From: JAKACA01 sp052143575
GTDB taxonomy: Bacteria > Actinomycetota > Acidimicrobiia > Acidimicrobiales > Bog-793
Direction: 5' to 3'
Assembly: GCA_052143575.1 (NCBI GenBank)
Contig: JBKQSP010000041.1
Location: 12,181-76,180 of the forward strand
Length of the DNA stretch: 64,000 nt
Part shown: one piece after another, positions 33,322 to 40,769 of the stretch
Layout: each line of letters starts with the position of its first letter
Position numbering within the stretch: the first letter of the stretch is position 1
The notes under the pieces: generated by a model
Told to the model about the DNA's origin: nothing
Databases searched by the model: none
What the model saw: the letters and a program-made list of their open reading frames with translations, nothing else
Translations under genes and position numbers: made by a program

Positions 33322-33625
33322 GGAAACAGACAGCAACAACAGCAACGATCGGATGGGTGAGACGGATGCGTCCAGGGCTCCCGAGTGGCCGGAGCAACGG
33401 CCGCTCGTGCGACCCCGCGAGGGCCGCATGCTTGCCGGCGTCGCCGGCGCCATCGCCGACTACCTCGCCATCGACGTCACGATCGTCCGCATCGTCCTCG
33501 CCGTGCTCTGCCTCGTGGGTGGTGCCGGGTTGCCGCTCTACCTGGCGGGATGGCTGCTCATCCCGGAGGAAGGCTGCGAGACGTCCATCGCGGCCGAGCT
33601 GCTGCACGGACATGGCGCCTACTGA
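33320..33625 (+). CDS. PspC-domain small membrane protein
   Basis: This encodes 101 residues. PspC domain: LVRPREGRMLAGVAGAIADY then IVLAVLCLVGGAGLPLYLAG and WLLIPEEG, with two membrane helices, the same domain as in the kinase on the other strand. The start codons of the two genes overlap (ATG on plus at 33320, ATG on minus at 33321). It is followed by a DUF1707 membrane protein and is probably a target of the adjacent two-component system. Confidence 0.88.
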   Translation: METDSNNSNDRMGETDASRAPEWPEQRPLVRPREGRMLAGVAGAIADYLAIDVTIVRIVLAVLCLVGGAGLPLYLAGWLLIPEEGCETSIAAELLHGHGAY

Positions 33626-33706
33626 GCAGTGGGCGCCTCGAGGGCGCTCGTGGGGCCCCCTCTCGAGACCAACAGATCGCTACCTGACAGAAGGGAATCC
33701 CAAGAC

Positions 33707-34174
33707 ATGACGAACGCTCCCCCTCCGCCCCCGTGGGCTCGGTGGTACGAGACCTCCCGCCGGTTCACGCCCGGGCCCGACCTGCGCGTGTCTGACGCCG
33801 AACGCGCCGCCGTCGGCGACACCCTCTCGAAGCACTACGCCGACGGGCGCCTCGACGACAACGAGTTCAAGGAGCGCCTCGACCGGGCCATGTCGGCTAA
33901 GACACGCTCAGACCTGAGCGGCCTGACGACCGATCTGCCCCCGCTGGAGTCAGCCAACCCCCACCCGGTGCCGCGGCGCCACCCCTGGCACGTCGTGGGC
34001 GTCGTTCTCGTCGCCGCTCTCGTCATCTCGGCCGTCTCGTCGGTCTTCACCGCTCCCCACGTGCCGTGGCTGCTCGTGCTCATCGTCGGCCTGCTGTTGT
34101 GGCGTCGTCTCTCGTGGCGCTCCTACCACCGGCACCACCACCACTCACACGCCGCGACGCCGCCCTACGGCTGA
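33707..34174 (+). CDS. DUF1707 membrane protein
   Basis: This encodes 155 residues from ATG 33707 with AAGGGAA upstream. DUF1707 at 25-75 (RVSDAERAAVGDTLSKHYAD then GRLDDNEFKERLDRAMSAKT), then two membrane helices (VVGVVLVAALVISAVSSVFT and VPWLLVLIVGLLLW) and a histidine-rich tail (YHRHHHHSH) that could bind metal. It is in line with pspC. Its last 30 bases overlap the end of the convergent S9 peptidase gene. Confidence 0.85.
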   Translation: MTNAPPPPPWARWYETSRRFTPGPDLRVSDAERAAVGDTLSKHYADGRLDDNEFKERLDRAMSAKTRSDLSGLTTDLPPLESANPHPVPRRHPWHVVGVVLVAALVISAVSSVFTAPHVPWLLVLIVGLLLWRRLSWRSYHRHHHHSHAATPPYG

Positions 34175-36139
34175 TCCGGTGTCATGCCGTGTGTTCCACT
34201 CGAGGAGGCGGCGCACCCAGTCGATGCTCTGAGAGGGCGTGCGAGAGACGTGGGAGCCGGCCGGATAGCGCACGAACTCGACCGATCGACCGAGCCGGCG
34301 GAGTTCGGCGTACAGCCGCTCGCCTTGACTGATCGGGACGCGGAGGTCGCCCTCCCAGTGCAGGATCAGCATGGGGGTCGTGATGCTCGTGGCGTAGGTG
34401 AGCGGGGAGCGGAATTCGTACTCGCTCGGGTTCTCCCAGGGGAGCCCGAAGTTGAATTCGACGAATCCAGGTATGTCGCTCGTGCCGAACATGCTGCCCT
34501 GCTCGATGACGGCCGCCACGGCCGTGGCGGCCGAGAACCGTCGCGTGTGACCGGCCAGCCACGACGTCATGAAGCCGCCGTAGGAACCGCCGCTCACGAA
34601 CTGGCGGCGGCCGTCACCGATTCCGCGCCCGATGACGTCGTCGACGCAGGCGAGGATGTCGCCGGCGTCCGCCCCGCCCCAGTCGCCGGTGCAGGCCTGC
34701 GTGAAGGCCTGCCCGTAGCTCGAGCTGCCACGGGGGTTGGGGAGGATGACGACGTAGCCGGCCGCCGCCACTGACTGGTGGAAGCTCAGGAAGCGCCCGG
34801 ACGGCCAGGCACCGTGCGGCCCGCCGTGTATGTCGAGGTGAATCGGCAGTGGCGCCGTCACCTTGCCCGGCGGCCGGATCATGAAGTACTCGACCGGCGT
34901 GCCGTCGCCCGCCGTCACCGTGGCGCGCGTGACGGGGCCGAGGGCGACGTCGGCGAGGAGGGCGTCGTTTGCCCGGCTCACCCGCTTCACGGCGCCACCG
35001 GCCGGCGAGACCGTCCCCTTCGCCCCGAGCCGGGTGGCATAGCACTCCGAGGGGGTGTCGGGCCACGCCGAGGTGAACACGGCCGACCGGCCGTCACCTG
35101 CAACGGAGAGGCCGTCGACCTGGCGATCGCCCCCGACGACGACCCTGCTCTCCGACTCGCCGAGGCGGCTCACGCGTAGCTCCGTGCTGCCGTGATCGCT
35201 CACCAGCACGGCGAGGGCCTCGTCGGTCAACCACTGGAAAGGTGGGGGCGACCAGGGCACCAAGAGGATGGGCCGATCCGTTGCGGGCGCCACGGGACGT
35301 GCCTCGGAGCTGCCGTCGGCAGGGACAACGAACAGGCGGGCATCGTGGTTCCAGGCCTCACCGCCGGCGTGGCCGACGAAGGCGATCGTCGATCCGTCCG
35401 GCGAGAAGGCCGGCAGCACGACTCGTCCCCTGTCCGAAGTGACACGACGGGGGTGTCCCCCGCCCGAGCCCACGACGTAGAGGTCGGACCGGAGCTGCCG
35501 GTCGTCGCGCCGGCGGTCGCGATCAGACGAGAAAGCGATCATGGTTCCGTCCGGCGACCACGATGGGTCGATGTTGTCGAAGTCGCCGCGGGTGATCTGC
35601 CGGCTCGCCCCGGATGGAACCTCGATCACGAAGAGATGGCGTCGCCCCTCGAACCAGCCGACGTTGTCGAAGCGGGCCGCCAGGCCCCGCACGACGCGGG
35701 GGGCGTTGCGTTCGCTGGCAGAGCGTTCCCCTGGCGCAGCGGCCAGTCCGGTGGGCGAGACGACGACGATGCGCCTCGAGTCCGGGGACCACGCCGGTTG
35801 GCTGACGGCTCCCTGGAAGCTGCCGAGGCGGCGGGGCACGCCTCCCGTCAAAGGCGCCAGGCGCAGCTCGGCCGGGCCGTTCTCCGGAGTCGAGAGGTAG
35901 GAGAGGTAGCGGCCGTCCGGTGACCACCGCGGCGTGTTGTCCGAGGGGCCCTCCGTGAAGGCGGTGGGCGGCGCCGAGCCGTCCAGAGGAGCCACCCAGA
36001 TGCTGCTCTGCACCCGATCGGAGGCCTCGTCGGCTTGGGACTGCACCCAGGCGACCCGGGAGGCGTCGGGTGAGATCGCCGGATCGCTGAGCGTGCGCAG
36101 CCGGTAGAGATCAGCCGGCTGCATGGGTCGCTTCGGCAT
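34145..36139 (-). CDS. S9-family prolyl oligopeptidase/acylaminoacyl peptidase
   Basis: This encodes 664 residues. The N-terminal 400 are a WD40/PD40 propeller (repeated SPDGxxLxYLS, such as RWSPDGRYLSYLS and SWSPDGTMIAFSSDR). The C-terminal hydrolase has the S9 triad: Ser519 in SGGSYGGFMTSW, Asp598 in HWEGDLRVPI and His630 in AGSHVSRTPSQ. There is no signal peptide, so it is cytoplasmic; such enzymes release residues or acyl-residues from short peptides. Its ATG overlaps the TGA of the desaturase-family gene by one base (TGATG), so it is translated after it. Its end overlaps the convergent DUF1707 gene by 30 bases. Confidence 0.95.
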   Translation of the reverse strand: MPKRPMQPADLYRLRTLSDPAISPDASRVAWVQSQADEASDRVQSSIWVAPLDGSAPPTAFTEGPSDNTPRWSPDGRYLSYLSTPENGPAELRLAPLTGGVPRRLGSFQGAVSQPAWSPDSRRIVVVSPTGLAAAPGERSASERNAPRVVRGLAARFDNVGWFEGRRHLFVIEVPSGASRQITRGDFDNIDPSWSPDGTMIAFSSDRDRRRDDRQLRSDLYVVGSGGGHPRRVTSDRGRVVLPAFSPDGSTIAFVGHAGGEAWNHDARLFVVPADGSSEARPVAPATDRPILLVPWSPPPFQWLTDEALAVLVSDHGSTELRVSRLGESESRVVVGGDRQVDGLSVAGDGRSAVFTSAWPDTPSECYATRLGAKGTVSPAGGAVKRVSRANDALLADVALGPVTRATVTAGDGTPVEYFMIRPPGKVTAPLPIHLDIHGGPHGAWPSGRFLSFHQSVAAAGYVVILPNPRGSSSYGQAFTQACTGDWGGADAGDILACVDDVIGRGIGDGRRQFVSGGSYGGFMTSWLAGHTRRFSAATAVAAVIEQGSMFGTSDIPGFVEFNFGLPWENPSEYEFRSPLTYATSITTPMLILHWEGDLRVPISQGERLYAELRRLGRSVEFVRYPAGSHVSRTPSQSIDWVRRLLEWNTRHDTGSAVGRRRGV

Positions 36140-37341
36140 CAGGCAGCGGGTTGGTCAACCGGTCGCTCGCCGGCGGGAGCGCTCACGGCTTCCTCGGCGG
36201 CGGTGCCGCTCGGCGCCAGCTGGGCGCGCCGTCGCGAGGCCCACCCGGGCCCTCGCAGCACGAAGCCGAGGCGGTCGCGCCAGGTGCGGGAGCGAGCGAC
36301 GTCACGGAACATCTCGGCGTACTCGTGGCCGGCGATGCGGGCCGGGTTGAAGGTGTTGATGTTCTTCGTGAGCCCGTAAACGACACGCTCGTCCTCCGGC
36401 TCGAAGGTTCCGAACAGCTTGTCCCAGATGATGAGGATGCTTCCGTGGTTGCGGTCGAGATAGGGGCCGTTGCTGCCGTGGTGGACACGGTGATGCGAGG
36501 GCGTGTTGAGGACCGACTCGAACGGGCCGATCTTGCCCACGACCTCCGTGTGGATCCAGAACTGATAGAGGAGGTTGACGCCGCGAGCCGTGTTGACGAG
36601 AGCCGGCTCGAAGCCGAGCAGGCAGAGCGCCGAATAGGGGAGGAACGTCCCGAAGGCCTCGGCGACGGGTTGGCGAAGCGCCGTCGAGAGGTTGTAGTGC
36701 TCGCTCGAGTGATGCACGACGTGGATCGCCCACATGAAGCGGCTCTCGTGCATCGCCCGGTGGTTCCAGTAGTACATGAAGTCCCAGGCGAGCACGGCAC
36801 CCGCCATGGCAGCCGGGCCTGTGCCGAGCGAGCCGAGGCGCCGGCGGCGGGCGAGGCGGTCCAGACCGGTGCGCGATGCCCAAGTGGTCGTCACCGCAAG
36901 GCCACCGGCGACGATGGCGGTGACACCACCGACCTTGGCGACCGGCCGGGCGAAGCGAGCGACGCGACGGCGCCGCCGCTGCGGGCTGCCCTCCGCCTCC
37001 ACCGTGCCACCTGGCGCCGCCGCTCCCGCCTCGTGCTCGGCCCGCTCGTCCAGCCGGACGAGCAGGTCGGCCAGCGTCGTCACGGCGGCCGCACCCGCCG
37101 CCGTCGCCAGCAGCACCTTGCCGTACCTGCCACGACCCGGCACGAGCGGCTTCAGCACCTTCGGCATGACGAGCGGGCCGAGCAGGCTCCCGACGCCCAT
37201 CGTCAAGCTGGCGATGGTGTCCCTGCGTTCGTACTGACCGGCCGACAGCTCGACCGCCTCGTGCCGGTCGCGCAGCCAGAGGTATTCGGCGCCCATGCTC
37301 CCGAAGTAGACGGGAATGGCGACAACGGTGAGATCCTTCAC
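36139..37341 (-). CDS. Sterol desaturase/fatty acid hydroxylase family membrane protein
   Basis: This encodes 400 residues if started at GTG 37341, supported by TAACAT seven bases upstream (leaderless arrangement). The di-iron histidine boxes are at H194-x3-H198 (HRAMH), H207-H215 (HVVHHSSEH) and H283-H288 (HHRVHH), followed by HTEVVG-like conserved residues. Hydrophobic stretches flank them. The family hydroxylates or desaturates sterols, hopanoids, carotenoids or alkylglycerols with O2. The substrate is not clear. An unusual 60-residue charged insert (about 98-130) lies in the N-terminal half. It is coupled by TGATG to the S9 peptidase. Confidence 0.9.
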   Translation of the reverse strand: MKDLTVVAIPVYFGSMGAEYLWLRDRHEAVELSAGQYERRDTIASLTMGVGSLLGPLVMPKVLKPLVPGRGRYGKVLLATAAGAAAVTTLADLLVRLDERAEHEAGAAAPGGTVEAEGSPQRRRRRVARFARPVAKVGGVTAIVAGGLAVTTTWASRTGLDRLARRRRLGSLGTGPAAMAGAVLAWDFMYYWNHRAMHESRFMWAIHVVHHSSEHYNLSTALRQPVAEAFGTFLPYSALCLLGFEPALVNTARGVNLLYQFWIHTEVVGKIGPFESVLNTPSHHRVHHGSNGPYLDRNHGSILIIWDKLFGTFEPEDERVVYGLTKNINTFNPARIAGHEYAEMFRDVARSRTWRDRLGFVLRGPGWASRRRAQLAPSGTAAEEAVSAPAGERPVDQPAA

Positions 37342-37348
37342 GACGCCG

Positions 37349-37354
37349 ATGTTA
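37349..37354 (-). promoter_or_regulatory. -10 element TAACAT for the desaturase-family gene
   Basis: On the minus strand TAACAT sits seven bases before the GTG start, the spacing expected for a leaderless transcript. No clear -35 was found. Confidence 0.4.
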
Positions 37355-37372
37355 GGACTCAGCCCGCTCGCT

Positions 37373-37422
37373 GCCGAAACTCGGCGAGAGACGACGCCGG
37401 GGCGGGCGCGGCCGAGTTCGGC
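37373..37422. promoter_or_regulatory. Two palindromic sites in the desaturase/importer divergent region
   Basis: GCCGAAACTCGGC (37373-37385) and GCCGAGTTCGGC (37411-37422) are both palindromes sharing GCCGA and TCGGC half-sites, 38 bases apart. They lie between the minus-strand desaturase start and the plus-strand solute-binding protein gene and may bind one regulator. Confidence 0.4.
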
Positions 37423-37540
37423 CCTCGCCCGGCCGGCTGCTGGGCATGAGAAGGCGCCTGCCGGGCGGTAGGCTCGGGCGCCCGACCGGCCTCCGGCGTC
37501 CCGGTCCTCGAGTGGGGTGATCCCCGAAGGCGTGAAGAAC

Positions 37541-38431
37541 ATGCGAAGGCTCTTGCTCGTAACGATGGTCGTGGTGTTCGCCGCCGGCCTGAGCGCCTGC
37601 GGAAGCGCCACCTCCTCCACCACCACGACCACTGCGGCTGCCACGGGCACCTCGACCGCCACGGGGCCACTCGGTGCTACCTGCACGAATGCCGCCATCC
37701 AGGGTGATCTCTACCACAAGGGGCAGCTCACGATCGCCACGGACAACCCGGTGTACACGCCGTGGTTCGTGAACAACCGCCCGGAGAACGGGCAGGGCTA
37801 CGAAGGGGCGGTCGCTTACGGGATCGCCGCCGCCCTCGGCTTCACGACCTCGGAGGTCAAGTGGGCCTATGAGCCCTTCAACGACTCGTACTCCCCCGGC
37901 CCGAAGCACTTCGACTTCGACATCAACGAGATATCGGTGACAGCGGCGCGCGCCCAACAGGTGACGTTCAGCATCAGCTACTACGCCGACGATCAGGCCC
38001 TCGTCGTGCTGAAGAACGGACCGGTGGCCAAGGACCACTCTCCAGCTGCGTTGAAGACCTACCAGTACGGCGACCAGATCGGCACGACGAGCCTCGCCTT
38101 CATCTCTCAGTACATCCAACCCACGAAGCAGACTCGGGTCTACGGGTCGTTGAACGACGTCAAGACCGCCCTCGACACGCACCAGATCCAGGCCTTCGTC
38201 ACCGACACACCGACTGCTCAGTACATCGCCGCCGACGAGATCCCCGGCTCCGAAGTCGTCGGCCAGTTTCCGAGCACCGGCGAGTACTTCGGATTGTTGT
38301 TCCACAAGGGTGACCAGCTCGTGACGTGCGTCAACAAGGCGATCGAGCACCTTCGGAGCGACGGGTCACTCGCCAGCTACTCCAAGAAGTACCTGCAGAT
38401 CTACAACGCCATCCCGACCATCAAACCCTGA
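37541..38431 (+). CDS. Polar amino-acid ABC importer, solute-binding lipoprotein
   Basis: This encodes 296 residues from ATG 37541. Lipoprotein signal: VTMVVVFAAGLSACGS with cysteine at about residue 20, then a T/A-rich linker. The SBP_bac_3 fold is seen in LTIATDNPVYTPWFVNNR, GYEGAVAYGIAAALGF, FDFDINEISVTAARAQQVTF and SYYADDQALVVL. It captures a polar amino acid outside the membrane for the permease and ATPase encoded next. GTGs slightly upstream are alternative starts. Confidence 0.92.
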   Translation: MRRLLLVTMVVVFAAGLSACGSATSSTTTTTAAATGTSTATGPLGATCTNAAIQGDLYHKGQLTIATDNPVYTPWFVNNRPENGQGYEGAVAYGIAAALGFTTSEVKWAYEPFNDSYSPGPKHFDFDINEISVTAARAQQVTFSISYYADDQALVVLKNGPVAKDHSPAALKTYQYGDQIGTTSLAFISQYIQPTKQTRVYGSLNDVKTALDTHQIQAFVTDTPTAQYIAADEIPGSEVVGQFPSTGEYFGLLFHKGDQLVTCVNKAIEHLRSDGSLASYSKKYLQIYNAIPTIKP

Positions 38432-38447
38432 GCCGGCCGATCCTGCC

Positions 38448-39368
38448 TTGAACGGGAACAGGGGCGATCCCGGCTGGGACCCGCTCGTGGGGGTGCAACC
38501 CATGGGCGGGGCGCTCGGTGATCGCGGGCCCCGTCTGCTGCGCGCCGGTGACCGCCGCTCGACGGTCATCTCGACCATCAGCACGATCGCCTTTGTCGCT
38601 GCCCTCGCGGCCGTGTTCTTCTTCGCCCCCGGGAGCGGCGTCGTCCGTCACGACTTCTTCAGTGGCACGAACATGTGGCGCTCCTTCGTCGGCAACAACA
38701 GCCACGGGCTGCCTGGTATCGGCACGGCGATCGTCCTCAACATCAAGATGTTTCTCGTCGCCGAGGTCCTCATCCTCATCCTCGCCCTCGCTGTCGCCCT
38801 CGTGCGGCAGTCGACCGGTCCGGTGATGTTCCCTCTTCGCGTCGTGAGCACGATCTACGTCGACGTCTTCCGGGGCGTGCCCCTCCTGCTGGTCATCTAC
38901 ATGATCGGAAATGGCGTCCCGGCACTCAATCTCCATTTCCTCTCGACGCAGACCCCACCGGTGTACGGGACGGCTGCCCTCGTCCTGTCCTACTCGGCCT
39001 ACGTCTCGGAGGTCTATCGCGCCGGGCTCAATTCGGTGCACCGCAGCCAGACCCTGGCGGCCCGCTCGCTCGGCCTCACCGGCTGGACGTCCATGCGATA
39101 CGTGATCCTGCCCCAGGCGGTCCGCAACATCATCCCGCCCCTGCTGAACGACTTCATCAGCCTCCAGAAGGACACGGCGCTCGTCGGTGTCATCGGCGCC
39201 ATCGAAGCGAACCAAGCCGCCACCATCTACGCCGACTCGACGTTCAATTACTCGAGTTACGTCGTGGCGGCCATCCTGTTTCTCATCCTCACGATCCCCC
39301 TCGCCCGCTTCACCGACCACGTCATCCGGCGCGACCGGCAGCGGCGCCTGGCTGGAGCCCTCGTGTGA
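38448..39368 (+). CDS. Polar amino-acid ABC importer, permease
   Basis: This encodes 306 residues if started at TTG 38448; ATG 38502 (18 residues shorter) is a good alternative and neither has a clear ribosome binding site. The HisM/GlnP fold is clear: five or so helices and the EAA loop AYVSEVYRAGLNSVHRSQTL then AARSLGLTGW, which docks on the ATPase. It begins 16 bases after the solute-binding protein and ends in a GTGA overlap with the ATPase gene. Confidence 0.92.
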   Translation: MNGNRGDPGWDPLVGVQPMGGALGDRGPRLLRAGDRRSTVISTISTIAFVAALAAVFFFAPGSGVVRHDFFSGTNMWRSFVGNNSHGLPGIGTAIVLNIKMFLVAEVLILILALAVALVRQSTGPVMFPLRVVSTIYVDVFRGVPLLLVIYMIGNGVPALNLHFLSTQTPPVYGTAALVLSYSAYVSEVYRAGLNSVHRSQTLAARSLGLTGWTSMRYVILPQAVRNIIPPLLNDFISLQKDTALVGVIGAIEANQAATIYADSTFNYSSYVVAAILFLILTIPLARFTDHVIRRDRQRRLAGALV

Positions 39369-40144
39369 GCACCTCGGGGAACGGATCAAGCGCCCCCTCG
39401 GAGGCGGTCCGGGTCGAAGGGCTCCACAAGTCCTTCGGTGCCATCGAGGTGCTGAAGGGCGTCGACATGGCGATGAACGGCAACGAGGTCGTCTGCCTCA
39501 TCGGCGCTTCCGGGTCGGGCAAGTCCACCCTCTTGCGCTGCATCAACCTGCTCGAACCGATCGACGCCGGGCGCATCGTGCTCTGGGGGCAGGACGTCTC
39601 GTCCGACCCCGGCCTCGACCAGAACCTCGTGCGGCGCCAGATCGGCATCGTGTTTCAGTCCTTCAACCTCTTCCCGCACATGAACGTCCTCGCCAACGTG
39701 ACCCTTGCCCCCACCAGAGCCCTCGGCGTGCCCCGCGAGCAGGCGGTCGAAGAGGCGCGCGCCCTCCTCGGCCGCTTCGGGCTGTCCGACAAGGAGCGCG
39801 ACTACCCCGACCGGCTCTCCGGCGGCCAGCAGCAGCGAGTGGCGATCGTGCGCGCCTTGGCGATGCGCCCGAGGATCATGCTCCTCGACGAGGTGACGAG
39901 CGCCCTCGACCCCGAACTCGTAGCCGAGGTGCTCGACGTTATCCGGGAGCTGGCGGCTTCCGGGATGACGATGGTCATCGCCACCCACGAGATGGGATTC
40001 GCCCGCGACATCGCCAACCGGGTCTGCTTCCTCGAGGACGGTCTGATCGTGGAGGAGGCGCCACCGGGGGAGCTCTTCAGCCAGCCGAAGGACGAGCGCA
40101 CGCAGCGCTTCCTCCGCCGCATCATCGACGCCGGACGTCTTTGA
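39365..40144 (+). CDS. Polar amino-acid ABC importer, ATPase
   Basis: This encodes 259 residues from GTG 39365, which overlaps the permease stop as GTGA. Walker A IGASGSGKST, Q-loop VFQSFNLFPH, signature LSGGQQQR, Walker B IMLLDEVTSALD and H-loop IATHEMGFA are all present. This is the GlnQ/HisP/GluA class that powers uptake of glutamine, glutamate, histidine or similar. Confidence 0.96.
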   Translation: MSTSGNGSSAPSEAVRVEGLHKSFGAIEVLKGVDMAMNGNEVVCLIGASGSGKSTLLRCINLLEPIDAGRIVLWGQDVSSDPGLDQNLVRRQIGIVFQSFNLFPHMNVLANVTLAPTRALGVPREQAVEEARALLGRFGLSDKERDYPDRLSGGQQQRVAIVRALAMRPRIMLLDEVTSALDPELVAEVLDVIRELAASGMTMVIATHEMGFARDIANRVCFLEDGLIVEEAPPGELFSQPKDERTQRFLRRIIDAGRL

Positions 40145-40174
40145 GATACGCCCGTGCGTCGGTACACTCGCCGC
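40141..40174 (+). promoter_or_regulatory. Promoter of the CHAT module, leaderless
   Basis: TTGAGA (40141-40146), 16 bases, TACACT (40163-40168), then six bases to the GTG at 40175. Both hexamers and the spacing fit a housekeeping-sigma promoter with transcription starting at the start codon. The -35 overlaps the stop of the importer ATPase gene. Confidence 0.6.
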
Positions 40175-40741
40175 GTGGATCCGCCCCTCGCCGACGTGGT
40201 GTCGTTCGCCGAGCGGGCCTCCACCCGACAACGACAGCAGGTTGTGGCCGATGGCGCGCAGCGGCCTCCTGCGGACGAGGACATCGTTGCCGAGCCGGCC
40301 GACCTTGCCCGAGAGGCGATGATCCGACGCTTCGGGCAGCTCGGATACGCCGGGCCGACGGAGCGGTTCCGTTCCGTCGACGACGTGCTGGCGGTGCTCG
40401 TGTACGACTCGGCCATCGAGCCCGAACCGCTCGTCGGCATCCGGGGTGATGCATCCGGGTCGACGCGTCAGCTGACCTTCGAGAGCCCCGCCCTCACGAT
40501 CGAGGTGCAGTTGGAAGGTTCCGCCCGGGAGCTGACGTGCCAAGTCGTGCCCCCGCAGCCCGCCTCCCTGGAGGTCCGTCACGAAGGCGGGACGTTGGGC
40601 CTCATGTCCGACGAATACGGCACCTTCTTCGCCCCGTCGCTGCCGGCGGGTGCCGTCAGCCTGCGGTGCACACCGCTCAGCGGGGATACCGAACCGGTCG
40701 TCACCAGCTGGTTCACGCCGCCCGAGCACCCATTTGCCTGA
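40175..40741 (+). CDS. CHAT-module partner protein, beta-rich
   Basis: This encodes 188 residues from GTG 40175, chosen because of the promoter just upstream (an in-frame GTG seven codons earlier is excluded if the transcript is leaderless). The N-terminal part has a proline/aspartate-rich stretch; the middle reads VLAVLVYDSAIEPEPLVGIR then RQLTFESPALTIEVQLEG. The C-terminal half has LTCQVVPPQPASLEVRHEG, DEYGTFFAPSLPAGAVSLRC and VVTSWFTP, the form of a carboxypeptidase-regulatory-like beta-sandwich. Similar small proteins accompany CHAT proteins in other actinobacteria, often with a sigma factor, as I recall. It may be the substrate or ligand-binding partner of the CHAT protein (inference). 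Confidence 0.65.
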   Translation: MDPPLADVVSFAERASTRQRQQVVADGAQRPPADEDIVAEPADLAREAMIRRFGQLGYAGPTERFRSVDDVLAVLVYDSAIEPEPLVGIRGDASGSTRQLTFESPALTIEVQLEGSARELTCQVVPPQPASLEVRHEGGTLGLMSDEYGTFFAPSLPAGAVSLRCTPLSGDTEPVVTSWFTPPEHPFA

Positions 40742-40769
40742 CGCCTGAGCACGAAGTCCTGGGCGCGAG

